NCBI RefSeq assembly: GCF_000143415.4
Contig: NW_003314320.1
Span: 4,466 to 68,465, forward strand
Source: Selaginella moellendorffii
Lineage: Eukaryota > Streptophyta > Lycopodiopsida > Selaginellales > Selaginellaceae
Direction: 5' to 3'
Length of the DNA: 64,000 bases
This document shows, in pieces, positions 1 to 12,032 of the stretch. Under the pieces are notes generated by a model. The model was not told the origin of the DNA and made no database searches. It saw only the letters and a list, made by a program, of their open reading frames with translations. The position numbers were made by a program, and so were the translations under genes. Position 1 is the first letter of the stretch. The number at the start of each line of letters is the position of its first letter.

Positions 1-2947
1 TCGCCAATCGGACTGATGCAAAACGTTCTGATAGTTTGCACCTTGCATTTCGTTAGACTCTATGAGAGTAGTGAGCTCTCACTGATCTTGACTTGGTCTT
101 GGTGGCCCTGCACCTTGGCTGAGGATGGTGATGTCCAACTTAGTTGTTTGAGGTTGAGATGTTGGTACCCGTACTATAGCTTTGTCTATGAGGAGGTTGT
201 GTACCGATATGAGTCCATCTCATAGTCTTCACTTTAGTTTCGACTGAGTGTTGATCACATAGCTAGCCTCTTCAAGGCATGCTCAGAGCTATTGACTAAA
301 TGCATTAGTGAGCTTATTGCGGTTGAGTTGGATTCGAGTGGTCATTTAGTTTGTGCTTGTCTATGAACTTTTATCTCGTACCTGGGGTATTATGTTCATG
401 TTGGACAAGTATGTAACTCGATGACATGAGTTAGTGTTCGGGTCTTGTGAAGGCAAGTTGAAGGGCGATTGTTAGTTGATTTGCGACAAGTGATTATTTG
501 TAGACTTTGTCAAAAAGACCGTTGACACTTGCTTTGCTCGATGATGATTTAGCAGTGGTGGGCTTGCTTGACCGGATGGTGTTGCGGAGGATCGTGTTGT
601 TGGACTTGCATGATTTTCCATGTTGGCATGTCGACTTTACCTCTGTTGATATCATTTGGTTACATTTAGTCCGTAGTGTTGGATTTCATTGAGTCTTGGA
701 CGTGGTGAATCACTCCTTGATGATGTGTTCTCTGTAACTGAGTATTGTTAGAGGATTGGTCTCCGATACTAAGTATAGTATCTTCGACTTTGGTTAGCTT
801 GGTTGCTGGAAAGCTCCAAGTGGTGATTCACTCTTGCTTTCTTCTAGCTTTGTCCTGATGTTGATGGCATTAAAGTGATGCCTTGTCATTGATGTTGTTG
901 ACATTGAGATTCGAGTGAAATGAGATATCCTTCCAAGGATTGATATTGAGTTTCATTAGTCTTGATGAATATAGTGTTGATGATTTGGTTATAGCTTTGT
1001 GTTGTTGGCATTCGTGCATTTGCTAGTTAGCAACTGTGTTGACGTTCAAACGAACTGAGTGGCAAGTTGAGTTAGTTGTGTTCTAGACGAGATTATTTAG
1101 TAGAGGGTTGAGCTTTAGCTTTTCCTTGAAAAGTGATTTAGTCGTGGACTGTGCTAACTCTACGAGAAGAAGAGTTAGTGATCGATATTAGAATGTTGAG
1201 TCCTTGCTGGATTTGAGTTCGGAATATAGCAATCATTAATGATTCTTTTTGAGCTTGTTATGAAGTGAGTTACGTCTTGCTATAGATGGATTCATGGAGG
1301 ATCGTTTGATGATCACTTGTTAAGCATAGCTTCGTTATGCTTAGCTTTTGGATTGATGCAGAAATGCTTTTTATTAGCTTTGGCATTATAGAGTTTAGCT
1401 TATGGATGTGTTGAGGAAGACATTGTGGGTTGCACCATGATTTCTTCTTTAGCATTGAAGTTAGCTTCTATGAGACTCGTGATCATTATTAAGTAAGACT
1501 TGGCTATAGGCTTCTTCGAACTTTTGGTCCTTTGAGTTTTATGCTCATTGTTCCATTTGTTAGAAGTTGTTGGGGAAAGCATTTTTGGCCCTTTAGCTTC
1601 GATGTACAAGTTAGTATTTGCATTTAGCAATCAGTGGTGATGATTGACTATCATCTAGGATAATTGATTATCCTTGTACGAGGTTTTGCTTGATTATCGT
1701 TGATCTAGATTGATTTGCTATTCTTTGGGATGGTGGATTCCTTCTAAGACAATGATTCTGCATATCTCTTATTGATGGGATGATTAATGATCTTTCATGA
1801 TGGTTAGTTGTTCTCTTTGATAGCTTTTGGCTTTTTGCAATACCACCAGTTGTTTGTGGTTTGCTCTGGATTGGTCTCTTGGGTTTGATACGTCAGTAGG
1901 ATGTTGCTAACACTTGCTTAGGCAACTTGAGTTCCTTGGTATTGTTGACTGGGATCTATTCAGATTGGCTTTTGTGATAGTTGGCAGGAATGAGTGTTTG
2001 TTGGTCTTACCACATTCATTCTCTTCTGTTGATTGTTGCTTGAGTTAGTTTTGATAGATTTGGATGTTATTTCCTTTGGGTGATACATTCGCCAAAATTT
2101 GGTTTGCCAGTCAATGATACTTTGTGTTCTTTGAGTTATCTTTCGTAAGTTGTTTGGCATTCTCTCTACCATCTTCGATAGTTAAGTTTCATCATTGAGT
2201 TTCCTTGATGATATACTTGCTATTAAATTTTGTTGGATGGTGATTCCTATGTTTACCAATTATAGTGATCTTGGTGGTTACTATACTATAATACTAGTTT
2301 ATCGGATGATAACTTATTTGGAATACATTTGTGTTCTCATCTAAGCTTTATTCACTGATAATTACATCTCTAAGATATCATTGTTTATGACTTTGATATA
2401 GTCCCTATATATTGATCTTTGAGTTTGGGCCAGTATAGGCAGACTGGCTTCGGCACTTCGTGTGCATGTTGAAATCTCTAGTCATGGGGTAGCTACTGTC
2501 GACTGGTCACATCACCCGCCTCTCTGTCGATGTTCCTTATTCCGTTGAAAGGGCGTGACCGTGTAAACAACTCTAACTGCCTGTTTACAGTAGTCTATCT
2601 AAACCTTACCGACGGGTTTGGTTTCTTTGCTCAGGAGGGTTGGGGCCTCTGGTTCCTCTCTCTATGTCTCTGCGGGCAGGGCGTATCACACTTTTGTAGT
2701 TGGGTGACACCCAGAGCAGCAAGGGTGGCTGACTCCATTGGTCATTTCCTTGTCGGTGACGGCCGGAAGGTGTCTGAGCTGGTAGTGCATCCGCGTTAGA
2801 CAAAGAGGTTCCCCCTCACTCATTTAAGTTGGTGCATTTCTCACATAGTGTGAGTACGGTGAACTTTTTATGGAGTTGTTTCCTTGGCGGTATTCTAGAC
2901 TGGAGTATGCATCGACGAGGACGTCGATCTTCCCAAGGGGGGGAGAG
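1..2947 (+). mobile_element. Internal region of non-coding LTR element C (3' part)
   Basis: No long open frame is present on either strand. The stretch matches, in reverse complement, the internal region of the complete element at 27383-34508: the AT-rich text at 50-200 reappears inverted at about 31200-31390. It ends in a polypurine run just before the LTR at 2948. The 5' LTR and the start of the element lie left of the window. With no gag or pol frames this is best described as a LARD-like (large retrotransposon derivative), non-autonomous element that would need another element's proteins to move. The non-coding call is firm; the family label is inference. Confidence 0.75.
2933..2947 (+). 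other. Polypurine tract of element C
   Basis: A purine-only run of A, A, then G's and AGAG directly abuts the TG of the 3' LTR. Element D has the same tract in the same place (28474-28489, minus strand). In LTR retrotransposons this tract primes plus-strand DNA synthesis, so it fixes the element's orientation as plus. Confidence 0.7.
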
Positions 2948-4092
2948 TGTCGCGAATGTGACTTCGGGTATCGAAAGTTACCTGTCGGCCAGTCCTTACG
3001 GACACTCTTACCTTACTGCCACGATGGCAGGAGGTCGGTATTGTTGGACCCTTTATCAGTCCCTCTTGTGCTAGTGGAGTTAACTGGGCATTTCGAGTGT
3101 ACTTAGACCGGACGAGCATAAGGATGGAATTCCTACGTGTTATTAGCTAAGCATACTTAGCCCGGTAAGGAGTTCCCGTCTCGTTTTGTCTTGCACTTGC
3201 TAGTGACAAGAACCCTCGCGTATTGAGATTAGTCCCTCAATATCGCTACATGATAGCTTACCGTGTCTGCCAAACACCCTCGCTATCATGCCCTTTGTGT
3301 TAGTCTCATTTCGGTCCCAAATGCTATTTATGGAAAGTGTTTAGATTCGCTCATTTGGCACATCTACAGAATGTAGAGATCGGCCCGAACACAATGGTGT
3401 TCGTCCCGTGTCCAAATTCACAATCTAGGGACATTCCATATTTAGTAAGTTTCGAGTTTGTCCCAGAGACTAACTCCTGATACTAAGGGAGGCTTGGGGT
3501 GAAAGCCCAAAGCGTGTGTTCCTCAAGGGGGGGGGGCTATGGGGGGTTCCAAATGTATAGTAGGGATAGTGGGTAGGTCGGGCATGGCCGACCAACCTGA
3601 GGCATAGTCTAGCTCCCGCTTGCGTGCCTGTCCTTGTTCTGCGTCTGGCTTGGGTCTAAGCCTAAGTTCCATACCATGCTAGCTGGTGGAGTACCCATAC
3701 TCTCATGTTAGGCCACCGGTATGCCGAAATAGCGCCAGACTCCGTTTGGCTCCGTTTTGCGTGCTGGTCCTGGCATTGGGATGCTGGTTGCTCTAGGACT
3801 GTTCCAAGTCGCTCCAGGCCTCTGTCCCTTCGCTCCTTGGGCTATATGCTCGGGAGTTGCTCCGTGGTCCGGTTCCATCACTCCTTGGCGTCACGCTTGG
3901 GAGTTTGGCACCGTTCCTTCGTTCAGTGGCCCAAGGCCCTGAACCTCGGGTTCCTGTGGACACGTGGCATGGACACGTGGCATGTGACACGTGGCATCTG
4001 TCATGTGGCACAAGAGGGTTTAGGTTCCACTTCGTGGTGTTATCCTATGGTAAATCACCATAGGATAAAGGGTCAAAACCACGTGCGCTACA
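2948..4092 (+). repeat. 3' LTR of element C (1,145 bp)
   Basis: Starts TGTCGCG and ends GCTACA, the TG...CA termini expected of an LTR. It is homologous in reverse complement to both LTRs of element D (27383-28473 and 33383-34508). The 3' boundary is sharp: from 4093 the sequence is gypsy pol, also present in element B near 14460, so C inserted into element A. Near the right end are three copies of CACGTGGC (3961, 3974, 3988) and a further CACGTG at 4080. Confidence 0.8.
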
Positions 4093-7000
4093 ATGCATCC
4101 GAGAAACGAGGAGTCGCGCGAGTAACGGAAGGACCTTGCGTGAATAAGTCAGTGACCCCTCCATCTTTCTTTCGGGAGTATCATCAAGGGGTTCACTCGG
4201 CACCAGTTCATCCAGTGTTTACTTTCCAAACTCATCTTTATAACAAGAGGTCTCCTATTATTCTCTCCGTGTTGGTTGATACAGGTTCGAGTTTATCTTC
4301 TATTGCTCGACCTGTTGCCACACGTTGTCGTCTACACTTGCGTCGTGCGGCAGAACCAGTTTTCATTCTTTATGGCAACCGCCGTACACATGCATGTGTA
4401 CGGGATGAGGCAGACATGGTTGTGCGTGTGGGCAATCTCGAGCTTGTGTTGTAGTTGTTGCAAGTGGTGCCGAGTCAAGCTTTTGACCTCATTCTTGGTA
4501 TGGATTAGTTGCAATGCAATCATGCCAAGTGTGACTTTGAGGTTTCTCCCCCTTGTTTCATACTTCCTTATGTTTCATCCATTCCTCTCACTTTCGTACC
4601 TCTTCATCCCTCTACTTCTACCTCTGCTTCCATTACTTTTGTTCCCCCACTATTTCCTCCTGTGTTTCCATCTTGTTCTGCTCCTCCCTTTTCCAATCCC
4701 TTTGACGATCTTTGTGTTGTAGCGGTTGGCTAACTCATGAAGGAGTATTCTGATCTCTTTGAATTTGACCTATTGTCTGGAGCCAAGATTGCCACACGTC
4801 ATTGGATTCCAACCGGGGATGCTCGTCCAATCAAGGTTCCTGTTCGTCGTCGGTCACCAAAGGAGATCAAGATTTTACATGTAAACATCAAGGAGATGTT
4901 AGAAAAGGGTGTTATTCGGAAGTTGCGAAGTCCTTAGGCATGTGAACCTCATCTTGTGACGAAGCCTGATGAGGGTATTCGTTTCTACATTGACTATTGT
5001 CCGTTAAATGATGTAATGATCCCAGATGTGTACCCTCTTCCTTACACTGCTGATCTCTTGGATCGTTTGGGGCAAAGTCGTTGGTTCACCAAGCTAGATC
5101 TTGCTTCTGGGTACTGGCAAGTACCGATGGCCGAAGAAGATATTCCTAAGACTACTTTTCCTACACCATTTGGTTTGTATGAGTTCTTGGTGATGCCATT
5201 TGGTTTGAACAATGCTCCAGCAACTTTTCAATGGATTCCCTACTCCGAAGTGTGTGAATGATGTGTAGCGCTTCTTGGGCAAGGTGCAGTATCTCGGGCG
5301 TTTTGTGGATCATCTTTCTGATCGCACTACACCATTGCGAGCATTGCTGAAGTCATCAACGTCATCTTTCATTTGGTCTCTGGATTGTGAGCGGGCGTTC
5401 GGGGATCTCAAAGAGTCATTGACAACTCCTCCGGTTTTGGCATATCCTGACTACACTCGACCTTTTATTTTGCACGTGGATGCTTCTGACATTGGTCTTG
5501 GAGGTGTGTTAATGCAAGAGAGCTCGAGTGTGCCTGGTCAGCGCCATCCCATTACATATATAAGCCGTACATTACAACCAGCGGAGATGAACTACTCCAC
5601 GACAGAGAAGGAGTGTTTAGTAGCAGTTTGGGGTTTCGAGAAACTTCATGCATATCTACATGGCTCTCGGACGTTACTTGAAGGTGACCATGCTGCTGTT
5701 ATTTCGTTATTAAAGCAAAAGAACCTGGTTGGTCGTAATGCTCGGTGGGCTTTGAAGCTTTAGATATATGATTTTGATGTTGTTCACTACTTAGGGAGTT
5801 TTATGGCTGATGCTGATGCCCTTTCTCGAGCTCCTCTTCCTTTTTCATTTTCTTCTCATGTTTCTAACAAGCCTATCGTTCCAGCATCTGTGGATTTTCT
5901 AGATGAGGATTTTGTGCCGTCGGCGGTTGTTGTACTTGACGTTCAGTGTCCACAAGGTGCAAAGCAAGATCTACCTTCGCTTGATGAGGTTTGCGAGGCT
6001 CAAAAGATTGAGCCATGGATTCAAAGGCTTCAAGATGGGTTTGAGAATCCTGCATCACTTGCTGATGACTTGCCTTTCTGGCATTTACATTCTCAATATC
6101 GTCTTGAATGTGGCCTTCTTTATTTTGTGGGGACAGATTCTGATGATCATTTATGGCTGGTGGTGCCTTCTATCTTTATTCCGCAGTTTCTCCATGCCTA
6201 CCATGATTCTCCTGTTCTAGGTGGGCATATCGGACATCATCGTGTAATCGAGAAGCTATGCAGGTCTTTCTATTGGCCGGAAATGCGACGTGATATTATC
6301 CGGTATGTGCGTAGCTGCGTTTGGTGCCAAGCTCGTAATACTCCCCCTCGGGCTGCGGAAGGACGGTTGGAGTCAATTGCAGTTTCCCATCCATTTGAGT
6401 TGGTGGTGTTTGATCTTATGGGACCTTTTCTACAGTCAACTATTGGCAATGAGTATGTTATTATTGCTTCTGACTATTTGACTCGTTGGGTGGAAGTTCA
6501 TGCTCTTGCTAGCACCTTTGCAACTGCTGTTGGATACTTCCTCCTCAATTGAGTGGTGTTTCAACATTCTTGTCTAGAGCTGATTCTTTCGGATAATGGT
6601 CCTGCATTTATGGCTGAGGCATTTCATGTTTTGACGTCTTGGTTGGGGATTCACCACACTTTCACAAGTGCTTATCATCCACAATCAGACAGTCTGGTGG
6701 AATGGCTCGTTTGGACGTTCAAGGGGATGATTGCAAAGTATGTGAACTTTCAGCATTCGGATTAGGATGGTTATTTGCCATCTCTTCGGTATGCATATGT
6801 CACTGGGGTGTAGAGTTCTATTGGTGCTTCACCATAGAAATTTCTATATAGTCATGATTCAATATTACCAATGGAGCTAGGTTTACCTTCGCGATTGCCA
6901 CGAGCTGCGGATGCTAGGTCATGGGATCAATATTTGACAAGCATTCTTCCACTTGTTCGGGCGGAATCTGCCGAACACTTAGGCTGCGTACAAGTGGGAC

Positions 7001-7367
7001 AACAATGACGCTACAACTCCCATTATCATCCACCTGTAGAGTACAAAGTGGATGATTTAGTGTTAGTCCGTTTTCCCCATCTTATGGTACATGGTTTATC
7101 TAAGGGGCTCCTTGCACAGTGGAAAGGACCGTATCGAGTGTTGTGGCAAGTTGGACCACAAGTTTATGAGGTTTGGCATGACGTCCAGCAAGCCGATCCT
7201 CCAGAGGTTGTGCATGTGTAGCGGTTGAAATGCTTCATACAAAGGGATCAAGAGCGGTTAATACCATCTACAAATCCACCGATGCCTCCTCCTGATGTTC
7301 CTCCAAATCCCGGCTCGGCTACAAGAGAACCCTGATGGTCTTCCATTATTCCAAGAGGAGGGGATGA
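4093..7367 (+). mobile_element. Ty3/gypsy element A, decayed pol region
   Basis: Broken gypsy polyprotein in the order protease (VDTGSS near 4275), reverse transcriptase (LDLASGYWQ near 5095), RNase H, HHCC-type integrase zinc region (about 6220-6340) and integrase core (FDLMGP, SDNGPAF, GLVEW-like E). In-frame stops lie at 4452, 4506, 4731, 4935, 5761, 6550 and 6763. At about 5235 the RT palm is missing: compared with element B some 90 codons are deleted, including the F-I-D-D active site. The gag half is absent because element C interrupts it at 4092/4093. About 6780-7367 is the degenerate pol tail ending in a purine tract before the LTR. The protease DTG is intact, but the element cannot encode a working RT. 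Confidence 0.88.
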
Positions 7368-7536
7368 TGTGAGGGCCAAGTGTATGGTTACGATGCTGTA
7401 TACTAATATTAACGTAGTGGGATTTTGGTAGCCGTCGAATTAATTTCAATCCAGACCACTCGCTCCTGTATATAAGCTAGGGTTTTTAGGCTAATTGAGA
7501 TGCACATTTCTATATTCCCTTTCCATATTCCAAGCA

Positions 7537-7542
<6 letters not shown>
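7368..7542 (+). repeat. 3' LTR of gypsy element A (175 bp)
   Basis: Runs from TGTGAGGGCC to CACTCACA. It is preceded by the purine tract GAGGAGGGGATGA and matches both 175-bp LTRs of element B. The right boundary merges into a CA microsatellite, so its last bases could be off by a few nucleotides. Confidence 0.85.
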
Positions 7543-7817
<275 letters not shown>

Positions 7818-8449
7818 TCAGCCCTGAGCTTGATCTTCCTTGGTCTTCAGTGAATGGGAGAGTGCCAAGTGCCTCTGTTTCATCTCCAACAGTTTCTCCA
7901 CAGCATCAATGTTCTTACCACTTGCATGAACTTTAGAGGACAGGTCTTTGGCCTCACGTCTACGTGCTTGTGTCTATAAAAGCAGCTGTGTCAATGTATG
8001 AAAATATAAAATGGTTAAAACCGGTATGTTACCTTTGTTGCATTAGAGCGTACTCCACTCACGAAGCTTCTTTCACCTCGGTTTCTCCTACCAGCGTGAA
8101 TCAAACAAAAAAATGATGCATACAGTCACAGCCGCGACTCTACTGGACAATTTGGGCAATTCGTTCGTTCAGCTTCTCCTTTTCCGCACCTACAAAGAAA
8201 AGTTAGAATCGTGACAGAGAATGGAAAATAGCAATCGGAAACACACCTTGCAAATTAGAATAGCTCGCTTTGAGACGGTTTCTTGTCCCCAACAGTTGTC
8301 CTTCCCAAGGACTTCAACCTTTATCCAAAGACAGCCCGACTTCCCGTGCCTATGATGTACAAATCTTGGAAAATAGAAAACTCTACTTACCTCCAGTGCG
8401 TCAAGATACTGAGTCTTCCTCTCTCCAATCCTGGAGCCTTGATGGCCAT
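7818..8449 (-). CDS. Small five-exon protein, function unknown, coiled-coil-like
   Basis: Read on the minus strand, five exons join with perfect phase: 8391-8449, 8247-8311, 8144-8189, 8033-8087 and 7818-7973. They have GT donors (GTAAGTAG, GTGTGT, GTAGAG, GTAACA) and AG acceptors, and introns of about 54-79 nt. The total is 381 nt, or 126 residues plus stop. The product starts MAIKAPGLERG; its second half is rich in E, K, R, Q and L with a heptad-like pattern (AEKEKLNERIAQ; IDAVEKLLEMKQRH), suggesting a helical coiled coil. I do not recognise the family. The frame stays open upstream of the chosen ATG, so the start is uncertain. Directly upstream lies a DUF4419 remnant, so the promoter may be disturbed. 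It could also be a fragment of a longer gene. Confidence 0.45.
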
Positions 8450-8544
8450 AAAGCCACGTTCACAACGAGAGTTGCAAATGCTTCTTGCTCGATCTGATCC
8501 TGTGTGAATGGGCAAGCAACACCGCAAGATCGATATTGCTGAGC

Positions 8545-8700
8545 TTCCCTCCTGATGGCCACCTCACTGTGGATGTCAAGATGAACGACAATGGCTTTCA
8601 TGTTTGCAGGACATATGGGATACGAGATTGCCCAGGATGATGATGCTCCAAAGAGCGTCTGGGCCATAAGAACACGCTCAAGAAGGCCAATCTCCTTCAG
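8545..8700 (+). pseudogene. DUF4419 3'-end remnant
   Basis: Matches the last third of exon 2 of the intact paralogue: the stretch encoding LTVDVK, then a deletion-bearing version of the FMFAGHMGYE region, then the 'VWAM..LK' tail at 8660-8690. Frames are broken and several tens of bases are lost. It lies about 215 bp upstream of the intact gene in the same orientation, so it reads as the relic of a tandem copy. Confidence 0.7.
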
Positions 8701-8750
8701 TGTTGCCTTTCCGCTAATATTTAAACTGTTATGCTTATCTCTACTGATTT

Positions 8751-8823
8751 AACGGTGTGGATTCGAAGGCTTGTAAAGATCTTTATCTAACGGTGCGGGT
8801 TTGGATTTCTCATATTAACGGTC
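8751..8823 (+). promoter_or_regulatory. Three AACGGT repeats upstream of DUF4419-like gene 1
   Basis: AACGGT occurs at 8751, 8789 and 8817, each followed by a similar G/T-rich stretch (GTGTGGATT, GCGGGTTTGG, CTAGATTTG). AACGG is the core of MYB-bound M-phase elements in plants. The sites lie 91-163 bp before the preferred ATG. Functional role is inference. Confidence 0.3.
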
Positions 8824-8913
8824 TAGATTTGTGGGATTTGGGGTTTCTACGGCCACTTGTACGAAGACAAGCGAGGAAGGAGAAGAGAGAATAGCGAGGG
8901 GGGAGAGGAGAGA

Positions 8914-10193
8914 ATGGTGTCATTTAGGGTGTCCAAGAAGGATCCGGCCGAGGTGAAGCCATCTCCGGCGGGGAGTGCCCATTTCCTGGAGCGATTCATG
9001 GAATTCGAGCAGGAAGGCTGCTACGATGTGTTGCAGGGCACAAGCGTCGATGCGACCGCGTTTCTGCCGGAAAAGAACGGGTTTGTGGCAGCTGCGATCA
9101 AAGCTTACAGCTTCCATCACAATCTGGTGATCCGGCCCGACGATGTGTGGCTCGCCATCGCTGTCCAGTTTGGATTCTTCGTCAATGGCAACGGGGAGGC
9201 GCTGCGATCCATCTTTGTGGATCACGAGGGAAAGAAGGAGCTGGTTGTGTCCCAGCAGGCCGCGCTCCACAGCGGCGACTATGGGCTCCTGGCGAGGGAG
9301 ATGAGTGTGGCGCTCAAGGAGACTGTCAAGGACGAGAAGGTTTGCGACTGGATCTTGCCGAGCTTCTCGACCACGACCAAGAACGATGTGGTGGTGGGCA
9401 GTGTGGTTCTCATGGCCACCTTCAAGAGCTACTTCGAATACAGGCAAGCTTTCTTCATGGTTTTTATTTTTCTCGTTTGCTCTTTGCATTTGTGTTTTAA
9501 GTTCTTTGTTTCGGTGAGTGTCTTGAGTTTATGGGTTTTCTACGTGTTTGGTGTGGTGTTCGTGTTTTATTTTTTCCCATTGATTTTCTCGTTGTCTTTA
9601 AAGCTGGGAACTTTTTTGGGTGATCTTCTCCCAGGTTTCGTCTCTGCTGCGGGATTCCATACGTGACTCTCCTGGGAACCACCGAGGATTGGGAGGAAAT
9701 CGATCGGAGGGTGGACGAGCTGGAGAAATACGGGAGCGAGTGCCAGAAGTGGCGTGTCATGCTCAAGAAAATCACCGCCCAGTTCGTGGAGAGCAGCAAA
9801 GGTAACGCTGACACGGACTTTTGGAACAGGATTTGCCACCGGATTGGAGGAGGATCGGGCCCGCGATACATCTCCGGCTGGATCTCTGCCTTCTGCGTCT
9901 TCGACAGCAATGGACACTGGCGTGGCGATGAAAAGTCCTACCGAAAGGACTTTTACAACGACGCTGTGGAGCTCGAGTATCCAGTCATCGAGGACAACAG
10001 TATCCCTCCCGGCTACCTCACGGTGGATGTCAAGGTGGACGACAACGGGAAAGCTTACGAGGCTTTCATGTTTGCCGGACATATGAGGTACGAAGTTGTG
10101 GAGGACGACAACAAAGGGATTGCTCCAAAGGCTGTCTGGGCCATGACTCTCAAGGACAAGGCCAAGGCAAGGGTCACCATTCGCCGCTTTTAG
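8914..10193 (+). CDS. DUF4419-like protein, gene 1
   Basis: Two exons, 8914-9443 and 9635-10193, give 362 residues. The family signature is clear: a HHNLVIRPDDVWLAI segment, then FFVNGN and LRSIFVDHEGKKELV in exon 1; CGIPYVTLLGTTEDWEEIDRR, GPRYISGWISAFCVFD and GYLTVDVKVDDNGK in exon 2. This fits DUF4419 (by memory PF14388), a domain without an assigned reaction. ATG 8914 aligns with the start of gene 2; an in-frame ATG at 8857 would add 19 residues. The intron (9444-9634) has a GC donor in the context CAG|GCAAGC and acceptor CCCAG, confirmed by the paralogue's boundary. No signal peptide or membrane segment is visible. It is probably cytosolic and functional, since both exons are free of stops. 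Confidence 0.85.
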
Positions 10194-10239
10194 CCCGAAT
10201 GCCTCCTTCAAGTGGTTTAAACGCTTAAAACTGTTATTA

Positions 10240-10745
10240 AGAGATGAGTGTTTTGCTTAAATGATGAATTTTGGTTTGCTTATACTGTAGTGAATATATC
10301 TAAAAATATGCTTGAATATTCTAGGATATTTTACCATTTAAAGGTTGTTATTCATTTATAATTTATAAAAATGTTTATAATTTATAAACTTTCTTAAACA
10401 CTTTCTAATGCATTCTTTTTGGTTTTCTTAAGCAAACCTGTAGGGGGATTAAGATGATAGTAAATATACTTAAAATATACTTAAATATTATAGAATATTT
10501 TACCATTTAACAGTTGTTATTAATTTATAATTTTATATATATAATTTATAAAAATGTTTAGAATTTATAAGCTTTCTTAAACCATTTCTAGTATACTTTT
10601 TTACTCTATTATCTAATGGTTAATATGCAATAAGATTAATCTTGTATTTATAAATTACAAACATGTTTATTATTATAAACTTTATTTGATCAATTAGACT
10701 AATAAGTAATAATAAAACTACTATTAAGCAATCCAAGCATTTGTA
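10240..10745 (+). repeat. AT-rich MITE-like repeats (one and a half copies)
   Basis: Contains the repeated blocks TTTGGTTTGCTTA..., 'TATTCTA(G)GATATT', ACCATTTAA.GGTTGTTATT and tandem ATTTATAA motifs. It ends in ACTATTAAGCAA.CCAAGC, which is the inverted complement of the starting GG.TTTGCTTAA. The same family recurs at about 15774, 19060, 46130, 46750, 47320 and 54640. No coding capacity; a MITE is the simplest reading. Confidence 0.65.
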
Positions 10746-10766
10746 GCAATTTATTTATTCTACCAT

Positions 10767-10941
10767 TGTGAGTGTTTGGAATATGGAAAAGGAATACAGA
10801 AATGTGCATATCAATTAGCCTAAAAACCCTAGCTTATATACAGGAGCGAGTGGTCCGGATTAAAACCAATCCGACGGCTACCAAAATCCCACTACGTTAA
10901 TATTAGTATACGGCATTGTAGCCGTACACTTGGCCCTCACA
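10767..10941 (-). repeat. 3' LTR of element B
   Basis: 175 bp, TG...CA ends on the minus strand. The inner flank (10942-10966) read on the minus strand is a GAGAGGAGGGGATGA purine tract, as expected beside a 3' LTR. Confidence 0.9.
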
Positions 10942-11495
10942 TCATCCCCTCCTCTCAGAATAATGGAAGACCATCAGGGTTCTCTTGTAGACAGGCCGGG
11001 ATCTGGAGGAACATCAGGAGGAGGCATCGGTGGATCTGTAGATGGTATTAACCGCTCTTGATCCCTTTATATGAAGTGTTTCAACTGCTGCACGTGCACA
11101 ATCTCTGGAGGATCGGCTTGCTCGATGTCATACCGAACCTCATAAACTTGTGGTCCAACTTACTGCAACACTCGATACGGTCCTTTCCACTGTGCAAGGA
11201 GCCCCTTAGATAAACCACGTACCGTAAGATGGGGAAAACGGACTAACACCAAATCATCCATTTTGTACTCTATAGGTGGATGATGATGGGAGTTGTAATG
11301 CCGTTGTTATCCCACTTGTACGTAGCCTAAGTGTTCGGTAGACTCCGCTCGAACAAGTGGAAGAATGCTTGTCAAATATTGATCCCATGACCTAGCATCC
11401 GCAACTCGTGGCAATCGTGAAGGTAAACCCAGCTCCGTTGGTAATATTGGATCATGAATATATAGGAGTTTATATGGTGAAGCACCAACAGAACT
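10942..11495 (-). pseudogene. Degenerate 3' tail of element B pol
   Basis: Homologous to 6780-7367 of element A in reverse complement. It carries the integrase C-terminal part with VDDLV/L.RFPHL and QWKGPYRV-like phrases interrupted by stops. Nothing else is visible in this stretch. Confidence 0.6.
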
Positions 11496-12002
11496 CTACA
11501 CCCCAGTGACATATGCATACCGAAGAGATGGCAAATAACCATCCCAATCTGAATGCTGAAAGTTCACATACTTTGCAATCATCCCCTTGAACGTCCAAAC
11601 GAGCCGTTCCACCAGACCGTCTGATTGTGGATTATAAGCACTCATGAAAGTGTGGCAAATCCCCAACCGAGACGTCAAAACATGAAATGCCTCAGCCATA
11701 AATGCGGGACCATTATCTGAAAGAATCCGCTCTAGACAAAAATGCTGAAACACCACTCGATTAAGGAGGAAGTATCCAACAGCAATTGCAGAGGCACTAG
11801 CAAGAGCACCAACTTCCACCCAACGAGTCAAGTAGTCAGAAGCAATAATAACATACTCATTACCAGCAGTCGACTGTGGAAAAGGTCCCATAAGATCAAA
11901 TGCCACCAACTCAAACGGACGGGAAACTGCAATTGACTCCAACAGTCCTTCTGCAGCCCGAGGGGGAGTATTACGAGCTTGGCACCAAACGCAGCTATGC
12001 AC
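11496..12002 (-). pseudogene. Integrase core fragment of element B
   Basis: 168 codons open. Starts in the zinc-binding tail (CVWCQARN) and contains the catalytic D (AFDLMGP), D (LSDNGPAF) and E (GLVERL), followed by SDWDGYLPSLRYAY. It is cut from the main pol frame by a TAG at about 12030 and ends at a stop where related elements continue. Read-through would be needed for a full integrase. Confidence 0.8.
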
Positions 12003-12032
12003 ATACCAGATAATATCACATTGTATCTCTGG

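Noticed and set aside
16-692. Short open frames of 60-70 codons at the left edge
   Set aside because: They lie within the non-coding interior of element C, are not preserved in element D, and show no protein features.
8920-9489. 189-codon minus-strand frame
   Set aside because: Mirror of DUF4419-like gene 1 exon 1; the plus strand has the conserved family motifs.
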